Positions 37,608 through 48,358 of a stretch of 64,000 nt of DNA are shown one piece after another. Both the position numbers and the translations under genes were made by a program. Below the pieces are notes generated by a model, which was given only the letters and a program-made list of their open reading frames with translations, searched no databases and was not told where the DNA came from. The stretch comes from Beverwykella pulmonaria. Taxonomy: Eukaryota > Ascomycota > Dothideomycetes > Pleosporales > Melanommataceae. Numbering within the stretch: position 1 is the first letter of the stretch; the number at the start of each line of letters is the position of its first letter. The stretch is from contig BCHH01000012.1 of NCBI GenBank assembly GCA_001599595.1, forward strand, positions 1,129,413 to 1,193,412, written 5' to 3'.

Positions 37608-38656
37608 CTATTTCACCAGGCTCTCAACCCCACTAGGAAGTACACCCTTCGCCTTGAACACACCCACAATTTCATCCCACATCTTCTTCTGCAACTCAGC
37701 CCCCTTCTCCCCCCTCGCAAACTCCACCTCATCTGTAATCTTCATCTCGCTCAAATACCTCCCATGGCTCTCGTCCCCGGCCACAACCGCCCCATCAACA
37801 ATGCACTTGCCTCCATCCGCCGCGCTCCTGCCCAGCAGCAGACCCGAAGCCTTGATAACGTACTTCATGGCACCCGAAGCGCCGCTCAAAAGTCCTGTAT
37901 TGCAGAATCCTGGGTTCGTCGCATTGACCACGATACCTTCACCTGCTGTCCGCTTTGCGAATTCTTTGCTCCAGAGAAGGGAGATGAGCTTGGTGGTCGG
38001 GTACCGGTCTTGGTTATTGTACTTGCTCTGGTCGTTGAGGGCAGCCAATACTTCGCCGGTAGGTAGTTTGCGCTCGGGGAACTTGGCCATGGCGTGCAGG
38101 CCGCTGGATATGAAGCTCAGATGCGGCTTTGGCGCGTCCGAGTTTGCAGCTCTAGAGGAGGCAGCGAGGCGGAGATTGGGAAGGAGCAGGAGGGAGAGGT
38201 AGGCGGGGCCGAGGACGTTGATTGCGAGATCGGATTCGTAACCGTCGACTGTTTGAGCCCATTTGAAGCTCCACGTTCCTGGCGTTGAAATTAACATGTG
38301 TGCGCAATTGTGAGTCTTGGTGCATGCTCACCAGCATTCAGTATGGCAACATCGACCTTCTGGCCCTCCAACCCCTCCGCGAACGCCTTCATGCTCGCAA
38401 AGCTCGCCTGGTCCAACTGCCTGACATCAATCTGTGTTGCCTCCGCCTTCAACTTGCTCAGTTCAGTCGCGGCTGTATTTCCGCGCTCCAGATTCCGCAC
38501 CGCGAGGATGAGGCGTGCGGGCTTGCTGGCGAGAATCTCGCGGGCTGCTTCGTAACCTAGGCCCGCATTTGCGCCGGTGATGAGCACAGTGCAGTTGCTG
38601 AGATTGACGGGTTTAACGGGCAGGATCTTGGTGAACTGGGCCTTAAAGAAATCCAT
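37608..38656 (-). CDS. Short-chain dehydrogenase/reductase (retinol dehydrogenase/WWOX-like)
   Basis: Two exons (38656-38332, 38278-37608) give 331 residues. The cofactor motif is TGANAGLG at 27-34, with AVRNLERG suggesting NADP preference; LNAG is rebuilt across the intron; the catalytic serine lies in SFISSGLHAM and the YxxxK pair in RYPTTKL; NPGFCNTGLL follows. A tail of about 100 residues, longer than classical SDRs, fits the fungal WW-domain-oxidoreductase-like group. It converges with the monooxygenase (143-base gap) and is divergent from the DHA2 exporter, so it is probably a cluster dehydrogenase or ketoreductase; substrate unknown. Confidence 0.9.
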
Positions 38657-39318
38657 CTTGACTGCTTGTACTGGGAGATGAGTGCAAGATTGAAACCAGG
38701 TTTGAAATTATGAGCAAAAAAAAAAAGTCGCGTCCACGTCTTCGCGAGGTACGTTTGAACGGGCCGTCGGGGCCCCAAATTCGCCGTTCACGTGCTTCTA
38801 GATGAACGTCGTGGCGCTGCGCCGCCCGCTGTGGGGAAACAAGCGCACAGATATTGCGCTAAATCCAAGCGCCGGGTTTCAGACTGTGAGGCTTGCAGCG
38901 GGCATCAGCACCCCTGCCGTGGCGTCGCTAGTCTGTCAGCCAGGGGACGGCGTGCTGACCGGGAGGCATGATTGCCCTTTTGGTTGGGCGTTCGTTACGG
39001 AAGGATTGGAGTGACGGAGACACCACCAGAAGCGTGCAGTCGGCGAAATTAGGCTGAAAGCGGGGAAAGACGGATGAAAATGTTGACCGGGCCCGTGGCC
39101 CATGTGCTATTATCAGCCTGGCTCAGCACATGGTCGGTCATCTATGGGACTGCAAGTTGGCAGTGGAAGGCGCGTGCTTGCATTCTTACTTCGCACCAAA
39201 GAGGTAGGAGGAGACCCCCAGTACCTCCCAGGGCTGTTCAGCCCAGCTTTGCGCCTTCGCCGACCTTCTTGCCTCCTCGTTCAGACCCCAGAGAGTTCTT
39301 CGGCGAGGTGCACCTACG
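38657..39318. promoter_or_regulatory. Divergent promoter region between SDR and DHA2 exporter
   Basis: About 660 bases between two start codons facing away from each other; no gene supported. Shared control of the two cluster genes is likely but unseen. Confidence 0.45.
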
Positions 39319-41458
39319 ATGGAGAAAAGCTTCGAGCCTGAGGTCGCACACACGGCTACCTGCTGGCACTCCGAAGAATCCTTTGCTCCTGTGGTACCTA
39401 TTGAAGTGGAAAGCATCGCTGAAGACGAATCTCGATATCATCTCTCTGGGCCGAAGCTATATCTCATTATCGTGGCACTGTGTTTGTCGGTTATCATCGT
39501 CGCTTTGGTTTGTATACTCTTCAAAACTATCTTGGGCCATGGTACAGCAGGCTAACTTCGCATAGGACAATGCAATACTTGCAACGGTAAGCACTCTGTT
39601 ATAATTTGACGCCTCGAGAGAAGAGAGATGCTTACCAGCATAGGCGATACCAACCATCACAACGGCGTTCGACTCCCTCAAGGATGTCGGCTGGTATGGG
39701 AGTGCATTTCTGATTGCAATGTATGTCCTTTTTCTTTTTCCAAATATCTTTAGTTCCTCACGCTGGGTGCTTCATGCGTGTCTTCCGTCAATACATTTGC
39801 TATCGGTTCCGATTACATACTAAATTTTCAAGCTGTGCATGCCAACCTCTCACTGGCAAGATATACCAACAATTCCCCCTCAAAGCATCCTACCTATGTT
39901 TCCTCTTAATCTTTGAGCTTGGCTCTCTTATCTGCGCCGTGTCCCCCAATTCTGTGGTTCTTATCATAGGCCGCGCAGTTGCAGGAATAGGAGCTTCGGG
40001 CCTTTTCTCAGGCGCATTGATCATCATAGCGCATTGTATTCCACTTCGTCTTAGGCCAAGTAAGTCTACTCTCTTGATGAACAAGACTTGAGCAGTAGGA
40101 CTGACAAGTTGTAGTCTACACCGGCATAATAGCCTCCATGTTTGGCATTGCCAATATCGTCGGTCCCATCATCGGCGGAGCATTAACCCAGCACCTCGGC
40201 TGGCGCTGGTACGTCATTTCAATCCCAGCTCTCGAATCCCCCATTGCCATATTAATCTCATGGACTCTCGTAAAGGTGTTTTTGGATCAACCTGCCTTGC
40301 GGATTCCTCACCGCTATCGCTCTCTTCTTTCTATTCAAATCTCCTTCAACGCCAACTACTAATTCCTCATTCGCGTCCAAAATACGCGCCCTCGACCTCC
40401 CCTCCTTCGCGCTCTTCGTCCCCACAACCACAATGTTCCTGCTTGCGCTCCAATGGGGCGGCAACACCTCACCATGGACCTCAGCCAAGATCATTGGTCT
40501 TCTTTGTGGCGCCGCGTGTATGTTTACTTTCTTCGTGGCATGGCAGTGTAAGGCTGGAAATGCTGCAAGTATACCTCCTAAGGTAATTGGGCAGAGAACT
40601 GTGGCGTGCTGTGCTGTGGTCGCATTCCTCGCGTTTGGAAGCTTGCAGTTGACATTATACTACTTGCCAATGTGGTTCCAAGTTATCAAGGGTGTGAGTC
40701 CAACAAAGAGTGGACTGCTATATTTACCGACTGTTGCGGGAGATATAGCATTAAGTGTTGTGGGGGGACTGTTCGGTAAGTCGATCTACGTCGTCCGAGT
40801 CGTATTAGGGTGGCAATGAGCTGATGAGAATCAGTAACGAAGGTCGGGTACTACAACCCTATCCTGTTCCTAGGCTGCATATGTGTAGCTGTTGGAGGAG
40901 GCCTTTTCACGACAATGAAACCGCATATCGGCTCGTACCAAATCGCATATCAAGTTATTCTAGGATCAGGGTTCGGCGCTTTGATTCAAACAGTTTGTCC
41001 ACCTCCACCTCCAAGCCCTCATGACCACTGACAATTCCAGCCGCTCATCGCTGTTCAAGCTGTTCTCCCGCTCTCACATATCTCCACCGCTACTTCCACA
41101 CTCATGCTATGCCAATTCCTCGGCGGCTCGATATTTCTGTCCATCGCGACCAATATCTTTGAATCCAAGCTTGAATCTTCGCTAACTGCTGTCCTATCTC
41201 CTGATGTAACATCCGCAATTTTTCAGGCGGGTGCTGCGGGCGTGAGAGACATTGTGAAGCCGGAGATGTTGGAGAATGTATTGCAAGCTTACAATGATGC
41301 TATTACGACTACTTTTGTAAGTGAGCAATTATGCAGTACTAGGATGTGTGCTAACTGTGTTGCAGTGGGTGATCATGGCGAATGGGGCTGTGGCGTTAGT
41401 GGCGAGCTTGGGGATGCAGTGGAGGAGTGTTAAGGGGGTCAAGTTATCGATTGGCTAG
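39319..41458 (+). CDS. MFS exporter, DHA2 family (14 TM)
   Basis: Nine exons (39319-39507, 39566-39586, 39644-39720, 39833-40059, 40115-40208, 40276-40775, 40835-40992, 41041-41316, 41366-41458) restore a full 544-residue protein; unspliced, it looks broken. Family motifs: LDNAILATAIPTI in helix 1, [53 protein letters not shown] (motif C and the following helix), LALQWGG, and the C-terminal GSGFGALIQT with PLIAVQAVLP. This is the drug:H+ antiporter-2 type that commonly exports fungal metabolites and toxins. Exon 2 is a 21-nt micro-exon (DNAILAT). Its position at the end of the terpenoid cluster suggests product efflux. Confidence 0.92.
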
Positions 41459-42963
41459 GCTGTATAAAGTTGCTGTCAGGATATCAATTTTGCTGTTTAC
41501 GAATTAAAAATGAAGATCATGAACTGGAAAAGCTCAACATCCCCTACTAGAATTGTTCCCCCCGAGACCCGAAAACCTCTCTCCTAGCGGCTTCTTCCCG
41601 AGTATAAAGTAACACGACTTAAACCCATGCACTTCGATGACTGTGAAGATTGTTGTATGTCGCATTTTTATTCTATGCTACTCCACGTTATAGCAGTCGG
41701 GGTATGGGCTTGTGCCACCACATATGAATACATATGTGTTCTAGCTGGGTTGATATGGTCCAGCTTATGTGCCTGCCATGTATTGGGATTTTGTCCAAAT
41801 GCTGTCTTTCTAACTTGACATCACCAATTCTTCGACTGACTCTATGATGAGTGATTAGAGGTCTCTCTCCAGCATATTAAGTGCTGAAACTACTGGAAAT
41901 TTCAGGAAATAGCTGCGTGGGCTTAGCTGTGCTGCTCCCCTGAAGCAGAGTGACGGGTGGTTTGGTAGGATGAAAGCTATTTAACGCATTTAAAATGAGA
42001 GGTGCATTCTTTGATAGATGTGAACAGGTGTTGTTCGTTAGATATACCATCATGTATTAGATCTTTTCGTCTCGCTAACTTAGTCTTGTACGTACTTGGT
42101 ATGTAAATGACAGATACCAGAGCGGGAAGACCAAAAAGTTCCTCTAGAGTAGGTATATTTCAGCTCGTCAGGGCTTTCACATTCTTTGAATACTAATCAA
42201 TCCTTCAGGCAATTAACTGCCTCCAGCATACATGACAAAGTATGAAACTTATGAACGACGCCATTGACATCAGGAGAAAACTTTAAGAGTATTAATTAGT
42301 TGGGAAAGATTGGCTACCGAACTGTCGATTACTACTTGTATTCTTACCTCGGTATTGAGACTCTTGAAGAGATGCCGATTTTGTTTATCGTGGGGACGGG
42401 CTTCGTGGACTTCTGTAAAACATTTTAATATTCTGAGAAAGGAACAGGATTGTTGATCTTGTTGAAGATGCTTTCTAGTGGGGTTGTTCTGTAGATACAG
42501 AGAACTGGTGGGGAAGAAAGGATGGTTGGAGGCTGTTGGAGAAGACGCATACTCTGATTTTATAAGGCAGAAATCGAGAGGGCTAAAGGTTAGATTTTAT
42601 TGAGCCTGATCTTGAGTCCAATGCCAACTGAGTCCTCTATCAACTCTTACTTCTAGTGAGAATACTTCTAGATCTAACTGTCGACCCAATTGACATCAAG
42701 TTGATTTTGATATATCATGCAAAAGAGGTTTAGATGGGGCGAAGTTAATGTGCCTTACCCTAAGCTTCCTTTCACATCTAATAATAGAGCGCTAGTAATG
42801 TAGGGCTGTGATGCCGTTTCTGCTCATCGTCAGCTTTACAGGGACTTAAAGACAATTTGATTCACTACAGAGATTTCTAACATGTGCCGCACATAGCGCC
42901 ACACAAACATCGCAAGTAGATGGTACAAGAGCGCAAAAATGCCCACGCCCGTCATCCCTCACA
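41459..42963. other. Spacer, no gene seen
   Basis: AT-rich, with stops in all frames and no domain. It probably marks the right edge of the cluster. Confidence 0.4.
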
Positions 42964-43615
42964 TCACTCCATCATGTTAGTCTTAATCTTCTTTTTCTTC
43001 CTTGCTGGTCTCCGCCCACCTCGCCGCCCCCCGGGACTACCAATACCCTCCGCCCCATCAGCCGCAAAGTAGAAACTGAGTTCGAAGTAGAGGTAATTTA
43101 GGCAATGGCATCCTGCATCTAACATTTCACACGGCTAGCCTTACATGATCCCAGCGCACTACAACAAATCCAGCCTCCAACTACGTTTTCCAAAACACAG
43201 TTACTTCGAATCTTCGTCCAGGTGTTATATGCGAAGTCACCGGAACAATGCCCCGCATTGGTACAGGAAATTCACCGCTTAGGACACATAGAATTGCCTT
43301 CCACTGCAAATCCGTCATCTCACACTCGATCTCGACCGCGGTGTCTTCATTTCGACGACCCCGCACATACCATCCCCAGAAGAGCCCGCCAAATTCATGG
43401 TATTGCCCCGAGATGCGGTGGTCACGTACATGTATATAAAGAAATCGAGACGGCAGAACCGGGGTGGGGGGACAGGGGTGGAGTGGAGTAATAAGTATGA
43501 AGGCACGGTGGATGTTCTGATAGGAACACGTTTTGATGAGGAGTAGAGGGTGGAAACGTGGACTGTGAAGCTGAGGACTATGGTTGGGGATGGGAGGGTT
43601 GACTGGCAATAGCAA
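42964..43615 (-). CDS. Hypothetical protein with basic C-terminus (partial 5' end)
   Basis: A minus-strand frame open from about 43615 contains GQYHEFGGLFWGWYVRG and DLQWKAILCVLSGEF, ending at VFWK-TAG. Removing a GTAGTT...CTCAG intron (43184-43076) gives a phase-correct second exon (43075-42964): FYFAADGAEGIGSPGG, then RRGGRRPARKKKKIK and a stop. The whole would be about 180 residues with a strongly basic, possibly nuclear or nucleic-acid-binding, tail. No ATG lies near the beginning of the frame (it starts at TTG), so the 5' exon is missing or the gene is truncated. No family recognised. Confidence 0.35.
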
Positions 43616-43890
43616 TATTTTGGGAATTTTGATGATCGCTTGTGACTGCGAGTTCGTTTATAGTGGGCGAGAAAGAAAACCGTTACCCATGACCGCGTTT
43701 AAGTCTTTCATATATGTATCCCTGATACAGAATCGCATACCGTGCCATACCTAAATTCATGATAATGGATAACCGACGATTTTTTTTACATCAAGCCCTT
43801 GCTACGTAGAAAAGGACCCCTATACCATATATTTGAAATGCTAAATGCTAGACATAGTTTGTGTGCTTCAATAGATCCAATCGTGTTCCC

Positions 43891-44670
43891 TCAAGACGTC
43901 AGGTCAGCTAGCGCCGGTCGGAACCGAGTTGGCGAGAAGTAAGTCTTCTCAACCTGTCTCTCGCTTTTGTCCTGAATGATAGTGAGGGTATAAGGGATAT
44001 CACGTTCTCGGTTCTCTAAATCTGTGGACTTTTCCCTCCCGCCGTCGGCGTTGACCAAGTGCTCAACTGAGACCGTAAACTTCTTGCAGTTGACTTTCTG
44101 CCTTACCACGTAATCCATGAAGATTAGTCTATCCAGAGACTTCAGGTCGCCGTACGGCGGCAAGAGCCTCCTCATGTGCGCGGTTTCGCTGTATTGGAGT
44201 ATGATTGTGACGTGGTTTAGATACAGTTCGTATATGTACTCCAAGACTGGGAACGGGTACATTCCGACGTGGCGCATCGGAAGAGTGAGAGTGAGGCCCT
44301 GTAAGAGACTGGTCGAGAGGATAGAGGCGACGGGCGTGATGGTGAACGGGTGCATTGCTGGTATCCTTCGTAGGCCATCCAGATTGGAGGCTATTTCTCT
44401 CTCGAATCTTACATATCCCTGCATCTCCGATTGCATCTGGCGACAAGTGAAGTAAGCGCCGTTCCACTGTGTACGCTCCTCTGGCCCAGGCCACAGAGAC
44501 ATGTGATCGTATATATGAAGTCGTAATTCGGGGGGTATGCCAAGCAGGCTCGCGCGTTGCGGGGTCGGCCGACTGCCGCCCATCGTGGGGGCTGCGGGCG
44601 GCATCGGCGGAGGAGCAGCGGTGAGCGAAAGGGTAGAGAAAAACCGATCGAGAACGGTTGTAGTAGGCAT
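43891..44670 (-). CDS. Hypothetical protein with F-box-like N-terminal motif
   Basis: A single-exon frame of 259 residues from the ATG at 44670; the open frame continues 29 codons upstream without an ATG. After a Pro/Ala-rich leader it has LLGIPPELRLHIYDHM, the short helix commonly found at the start of fungal F-box-like or DUF proteins, then FTCRQMQSEM, which is also usual in that group (reading of a residue Cys-Arg-Gln after the helix). The rest (HVTIILQYSE, LDRLIFMDYV, YTLTIIQDK) looks like a mixed alpha/beta fold. Function unknown. Confidence 0.65.
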   Translation of the reverse strand: MPTTTVLDRFFSTLSLTAAPPPMPPAAPTMGGSRPTPQRASLLGIPPELRLHIYDHMSLWPGPEERTQWNGAYFTCRQMQSEMQGYVRFEREIASNLDGLRRIPAMHPFTITPVASILSTSLLQGLTLTLPMRHVGMYPFPVLEYIYELYLNHVTIILQYSETAHMRRLLPPYGDLKSLDRLIFMDYVVRQKVNCKKFTVSVEHLVNADGGREKSTDLENRERDIPYTLTIIQDKSERQVEKTYFSPTRFRPALADLTS

Positions 44671-45281
44671 GGTTGCGACGCTGGAAACGGGTGAGAGCGG
44701 GAGAGATATGCGTGGGGTAGCGTAGTTGGTTGCGCGACGCGAGACAGAGTTAGGCAACCATTGCCAAGCCCGTCAAACCGGACTAAGTCACGCTAGCACG
44801 TGCACCTGGGGAAGACTTTCTTTTGCCCTGGTCATGTCCGTTCTTTTTCATCCCACAAACTTCTACATAGTAGTCCTCTCTCGCTTCTGAGGCAATCGAT
44901 TTCGCTTTGCATTCTGCTTTCACTGCACAGTTATAGTGGCTGACCATTTCTTCTCTTCGTGGTGGCGCTACGTCATCACTGCAACTCTCCTCACTTCATG
45001 TCTGTAACCCAGGTGGACATTCCTTCCTGTATTCGCCCTGCATGCCAAGGCAGAATATTCACGCATTTACATGAAATGCAATTGGCAGATACAAGCTTCT
45101 GCCCTCCGTCCTAGATGGCTTATGGCAGCGCTAGTAGCGCAAGGCCTCCAGCTAGGTCTGAATACCAATAGGAATACCGCGCCGATGGCACAAGTCAGAT
45201 AATCGCTTAACTGTATCCACTTCTTAAACCCTACTGTATCCTCCTGCTTTGCTTTTTTGTCGCACGCCCATTCCCCGCACA
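44671..45281. promoter_or_regulatory. Divergent intergenic region (hypothetical / glycosyltransferase)
   Basis: About 610 bases between opposite start codons. A pyrimidine-rich stretch precedes the glycosyltransferase ATG. No gene supported. Confidence 0.4.
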
Positions 45282-46903
45282 ATGGGCTTCTTCCAGAGAC
45301 TCCTGTCACTGGGCTTTGTTCCCATCCTCGCTCTTCTCGCCCTCCAGCTCTATGCCCCTGAGAAGTGGCATGCCCTTCAAGACGCACTCGAGCCGTACAT
45401 TGCCGGAACAGCGTTGAGCCATGTCTTCCCTCACCCATTGCCTCCGCGCTCAGAAACCCCTATTTTCATTTCCTCCACGACGCAATGGTCGCACGTCGAA
45501 AAGATCGCCGCGATCGCGACCGAGCTAGCTGCATTAGGGTATCCAATCACCTTCATGACCGGACGCGTCTTCGAAAAGGAAATCTCGAGTCTGCACCCCA
45601 ATATCAAATTCGTGCCCTTCCTTGGTACAGATGACAAGATGAGCGACGAGGATCTAGCGACATATATGTCGCTGCCGAGCGGTCCGGATCAAGAGCTGTT
45701 CATCATGAAGAAGGTCTTGGTAGATGGTATGCTGCCGCAGCATGAATCTATCCAGCTACAGCTCCAGGCATTCCACAAGAAGTACAACAACACCAAGCCG
45801 TCGATCGTTCTGTTCGACCAGACGGTATCGGGCCACCTTCCGATTCTATTTGGCAGTCCAGGGATCAAGGCGGATGCAAATATCGGAATCAGTCTTGCAC
45901 CTTTGGCTCTGGAGTCAAACGACACCTTTCCATTCCGTACTGGAAAAGTGCCGCATACAGGTCCGGATGCAAAGGAAGTTCATGCCAAAGCCTACAGAGA
46001 GTACTACGCGGAATACTACGTGAAAGAGCTTAACGAGTATTGGTGGGCTACATTGCGCGAGATGGGTGCCGTGCAGGAGAAATATCCAGGAATTTTGGAA
46101 GCCCTGAACCTGGCTCCCGAACACCTTCTCCAGCTCGGGATTCCAGAATTCGAGTTCCCGCGCCGTGACATCAGGCCTAATGTGCGCTATTTCGGCGCGT
46201 TGAAGAACGTGGGCAAAATGGGTGTTGGTGATAAGAAGGCGCCAAAGTTGCCAGCCTGGTGGGACGACATTGCGAGAGCGAAGAGAGAGGGAAAGAAGAT
46301 TGTGGCAGTGAGCCAGGGGACCGTAGAAGGACGGCTTGAAGAACTCGTGCTGCCGACTATTGAGGCGCTGAAGGATCGAGATGATGTGCTGCTTATAGCT
46401 ACCACGGTGCTTGTGGAACCGAAAGATGTGCTCGACTTGGTCTTGCCAGCGAACACTCGCGTAGAGAAATTCGTGCCGTATGATGTGCTATTGCCGCTGG
46501 TAAGTCTCCTCACTATATTCAGCATAACAATCCTGTTCGCGTCGCTAATCCTGAGATTTAGATCGACGTACTCGTCTCGAACGGTGGCTATGGCGCTGTC
46601 CAACACTGTGTGCGCCTCGGTATTCCCATGGTTGTGTCAGGTGTGGGCCAAGACAAAGCTACCACTAATTCTATCATTCAATGGTCCGGCATTGGCATTG
46701 ATCTGCAAGTCCGACAGCCTGGCGCCGAGAAGATCGGAGATGCTGTGAAGAAAGTCCTGGAGGATGCCAAGTATAAGAAAAGGGCGATAGAGCTGAGTAA
46801 GAAATATGATCAGTATGATATGGGGAAGGTGGTGGATGGGTTGGTGAGAGAGGTGGTGAGGGAGTGGGTGCGAGGGAAGGTGGTGGGGAAGGATGAGTTG
46901 TAG
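45282..46903 (+). CDS. GT1-family UDP-glycosyltransferase
   Basis: Two exons (45282-46499, 46562-46903) give 519 residues. An N-terminal hydrophobic segment (LGFVPILALLALQLY) probably anchors it in the ER. The N-terminal domain has FISSTTQWSHVEKIAAIATELAALGYPITFMTGR, where the His is the expected catalytic base; VAVSQGTVEG begins the nucleotide-binding domain, and after the intron SNGGYGAVQHCVRLGIPMV with GQDKA is the sugar-nucleotide loop of fungal and plant GT1 enzymes. Role: sugar transfer to a small hydrophobic acceptor. It lies 4 kb right of the terpenoid genes and could glycosylate that product, but the gap argues for caution. Confidence 0.9.
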
Positions 46904-47224
46904 GGTTGATTATACAGATGGTGGGGTACTTGAGGAAACAAAATGCATATTATACGTCTCGCACGGCTTAATTCACGAGAGAAGAGACGGGGGACGTTAT
47001 CCCTTTTAGGATCCGCGTGTATTGGCTGATGCACGAGCCATTGACTTGATGCCAAATTTTCTCTCACAACGTGCTTAAATTGTGCGCATGTATAGCACAA
47101 AATCAGAATTATTTTCATAACCTCGAATTTCTAAGTACAGAGACTTTATTGATACAGTCCGCATATTGAGAGAACCCAGATCGCCGAAGATCATCAACAG
47201 CGCAAACGTTGACCAACCGCAAGA
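46904..47224. other. Short spacer
   Basis: The 3' region of the glycosyltransferase; nothing else seen. Confidence 0.3.
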
Positions 47225-47635
47225 TCATGCATCCTCAGTGGGCCTCAGCACGCGAAGCTCATTGACTCCCCAATGAGAGATACTAAGATTCAGTATGTAA
47301 TCACCGAAGTCCCGGACCACGACGGAAGACCCATCGTCTTCGAGCAACTTTAAATAAGGTACATGCTCCCAGGAGGACATAAAAAATGCCCTCAAAGGCT
47401 CCATAATGATCCCCTTTACTACTTTCCAGTCGCACAAACTCGACTCTGGCGGGTTGAAGGCGAGAGTCTTTGGGTCGCAGAGTGATCTGGGCTTGAAAAT
47501 GCGGAGAATGGCAGCATATCTATTGTTCTTTTCTTCTCAGAGTCTTCGATTTACTTTACGGTCAAAGGTGCAGGTCCAAATTTCTATGGGAAGGTCACAG
47601 AAGGGAGACGTGACTGAAGAGAAAGTAGCAGGCAT
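47225..47635 (-). pseudogene. Small gene interrupted by a single in-frame TGA
   Basis: From an ATG at 47635 a 137-codon frame ends at 47225 and is broken only once, by TGA at codon 33 (47539-47537). Before it: SPFCDLPIEIWTCTF, an F-box-like opening; after it: RYAAILRIFKPRSLC, CDWKVVKGIIMEPLRAFF and VVVRDFGDYILNL, which look like ordinary protein. A CGA-to-TGA change, C to T, would explain the break. No GT-AG intron of believable size can remove it. Likely a recently disabled member of a fungal F-box-like/DUF family; family not identified. Confidence 0.45.
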
Positions 47636-48358
47636 GTTGTTGCTGATAAGCAGAGAATAGTGCAGGTTAATTTTATTCGTAGTGAGCATAGAATGGGTGG
47701 TAAGGGAGATCTATGGATAAAGGATTCAGGCCCCGGCGAGACCGAAGTCAGGGTTGGTGCTGAGATACATCTCAAAGGACCAATCAAAGTGGCGATAGAT
47801 GACGAGAAGTCTCGAATTAAGCTAGATAGCATGCCATAATACATGGCCTTAAACGTAGTAATGAGCTAAGTAGCAATTCAAGACTGCAATCGATGACTGC
47901 GATTTCAATGGTGATGTTCTAGCCCCTGCCAATACTCCCCTTCCTAGCCTAAGCTGAGATGATTTTAGTACGGGCTTGTGGTTCTGTTTGTAATTTTTTT
48001 CTACATCTGCTTCTGTTATTATGTGTTAACCACTCACTTGTGCTCGACCATCACTGCTCCATCGCACTATCAATCTGATAGTAGGCACACAATGAGTGCT
48101 TAAGATTATAGAAGAGTGTAAGATGTTGGAGACTCCAAGCAGTCTCACAATTAAGACAGTTCTGAGACTAGTAGGAAGAAAAGAGAGTAAAGTTGCTTTT
48201 TCCTTCTCAAGCGTAACACATGTAAGCCTAGCTATTTCCAAAGGTCCATCTTTTTGGCCTCCAAATTTTCGACCGTTTTGAAAAGGTAAGAACTCAACCG
48301 AATCATGACATAAAAATCCTAGTACGAATGTGAACAGCACTATTTCGTGCAACCCCTT
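47636..48358. other. Spacer, no gene seen
   Basis: AT-rich; only short frames without features. Confidence 0.4.

Noticed and set aside
39319..41458. DHA2 transporter as a broken pseudogene
   Set aside because: Nine exons with proper splice sites and phases restore a complete 14-TM protein.
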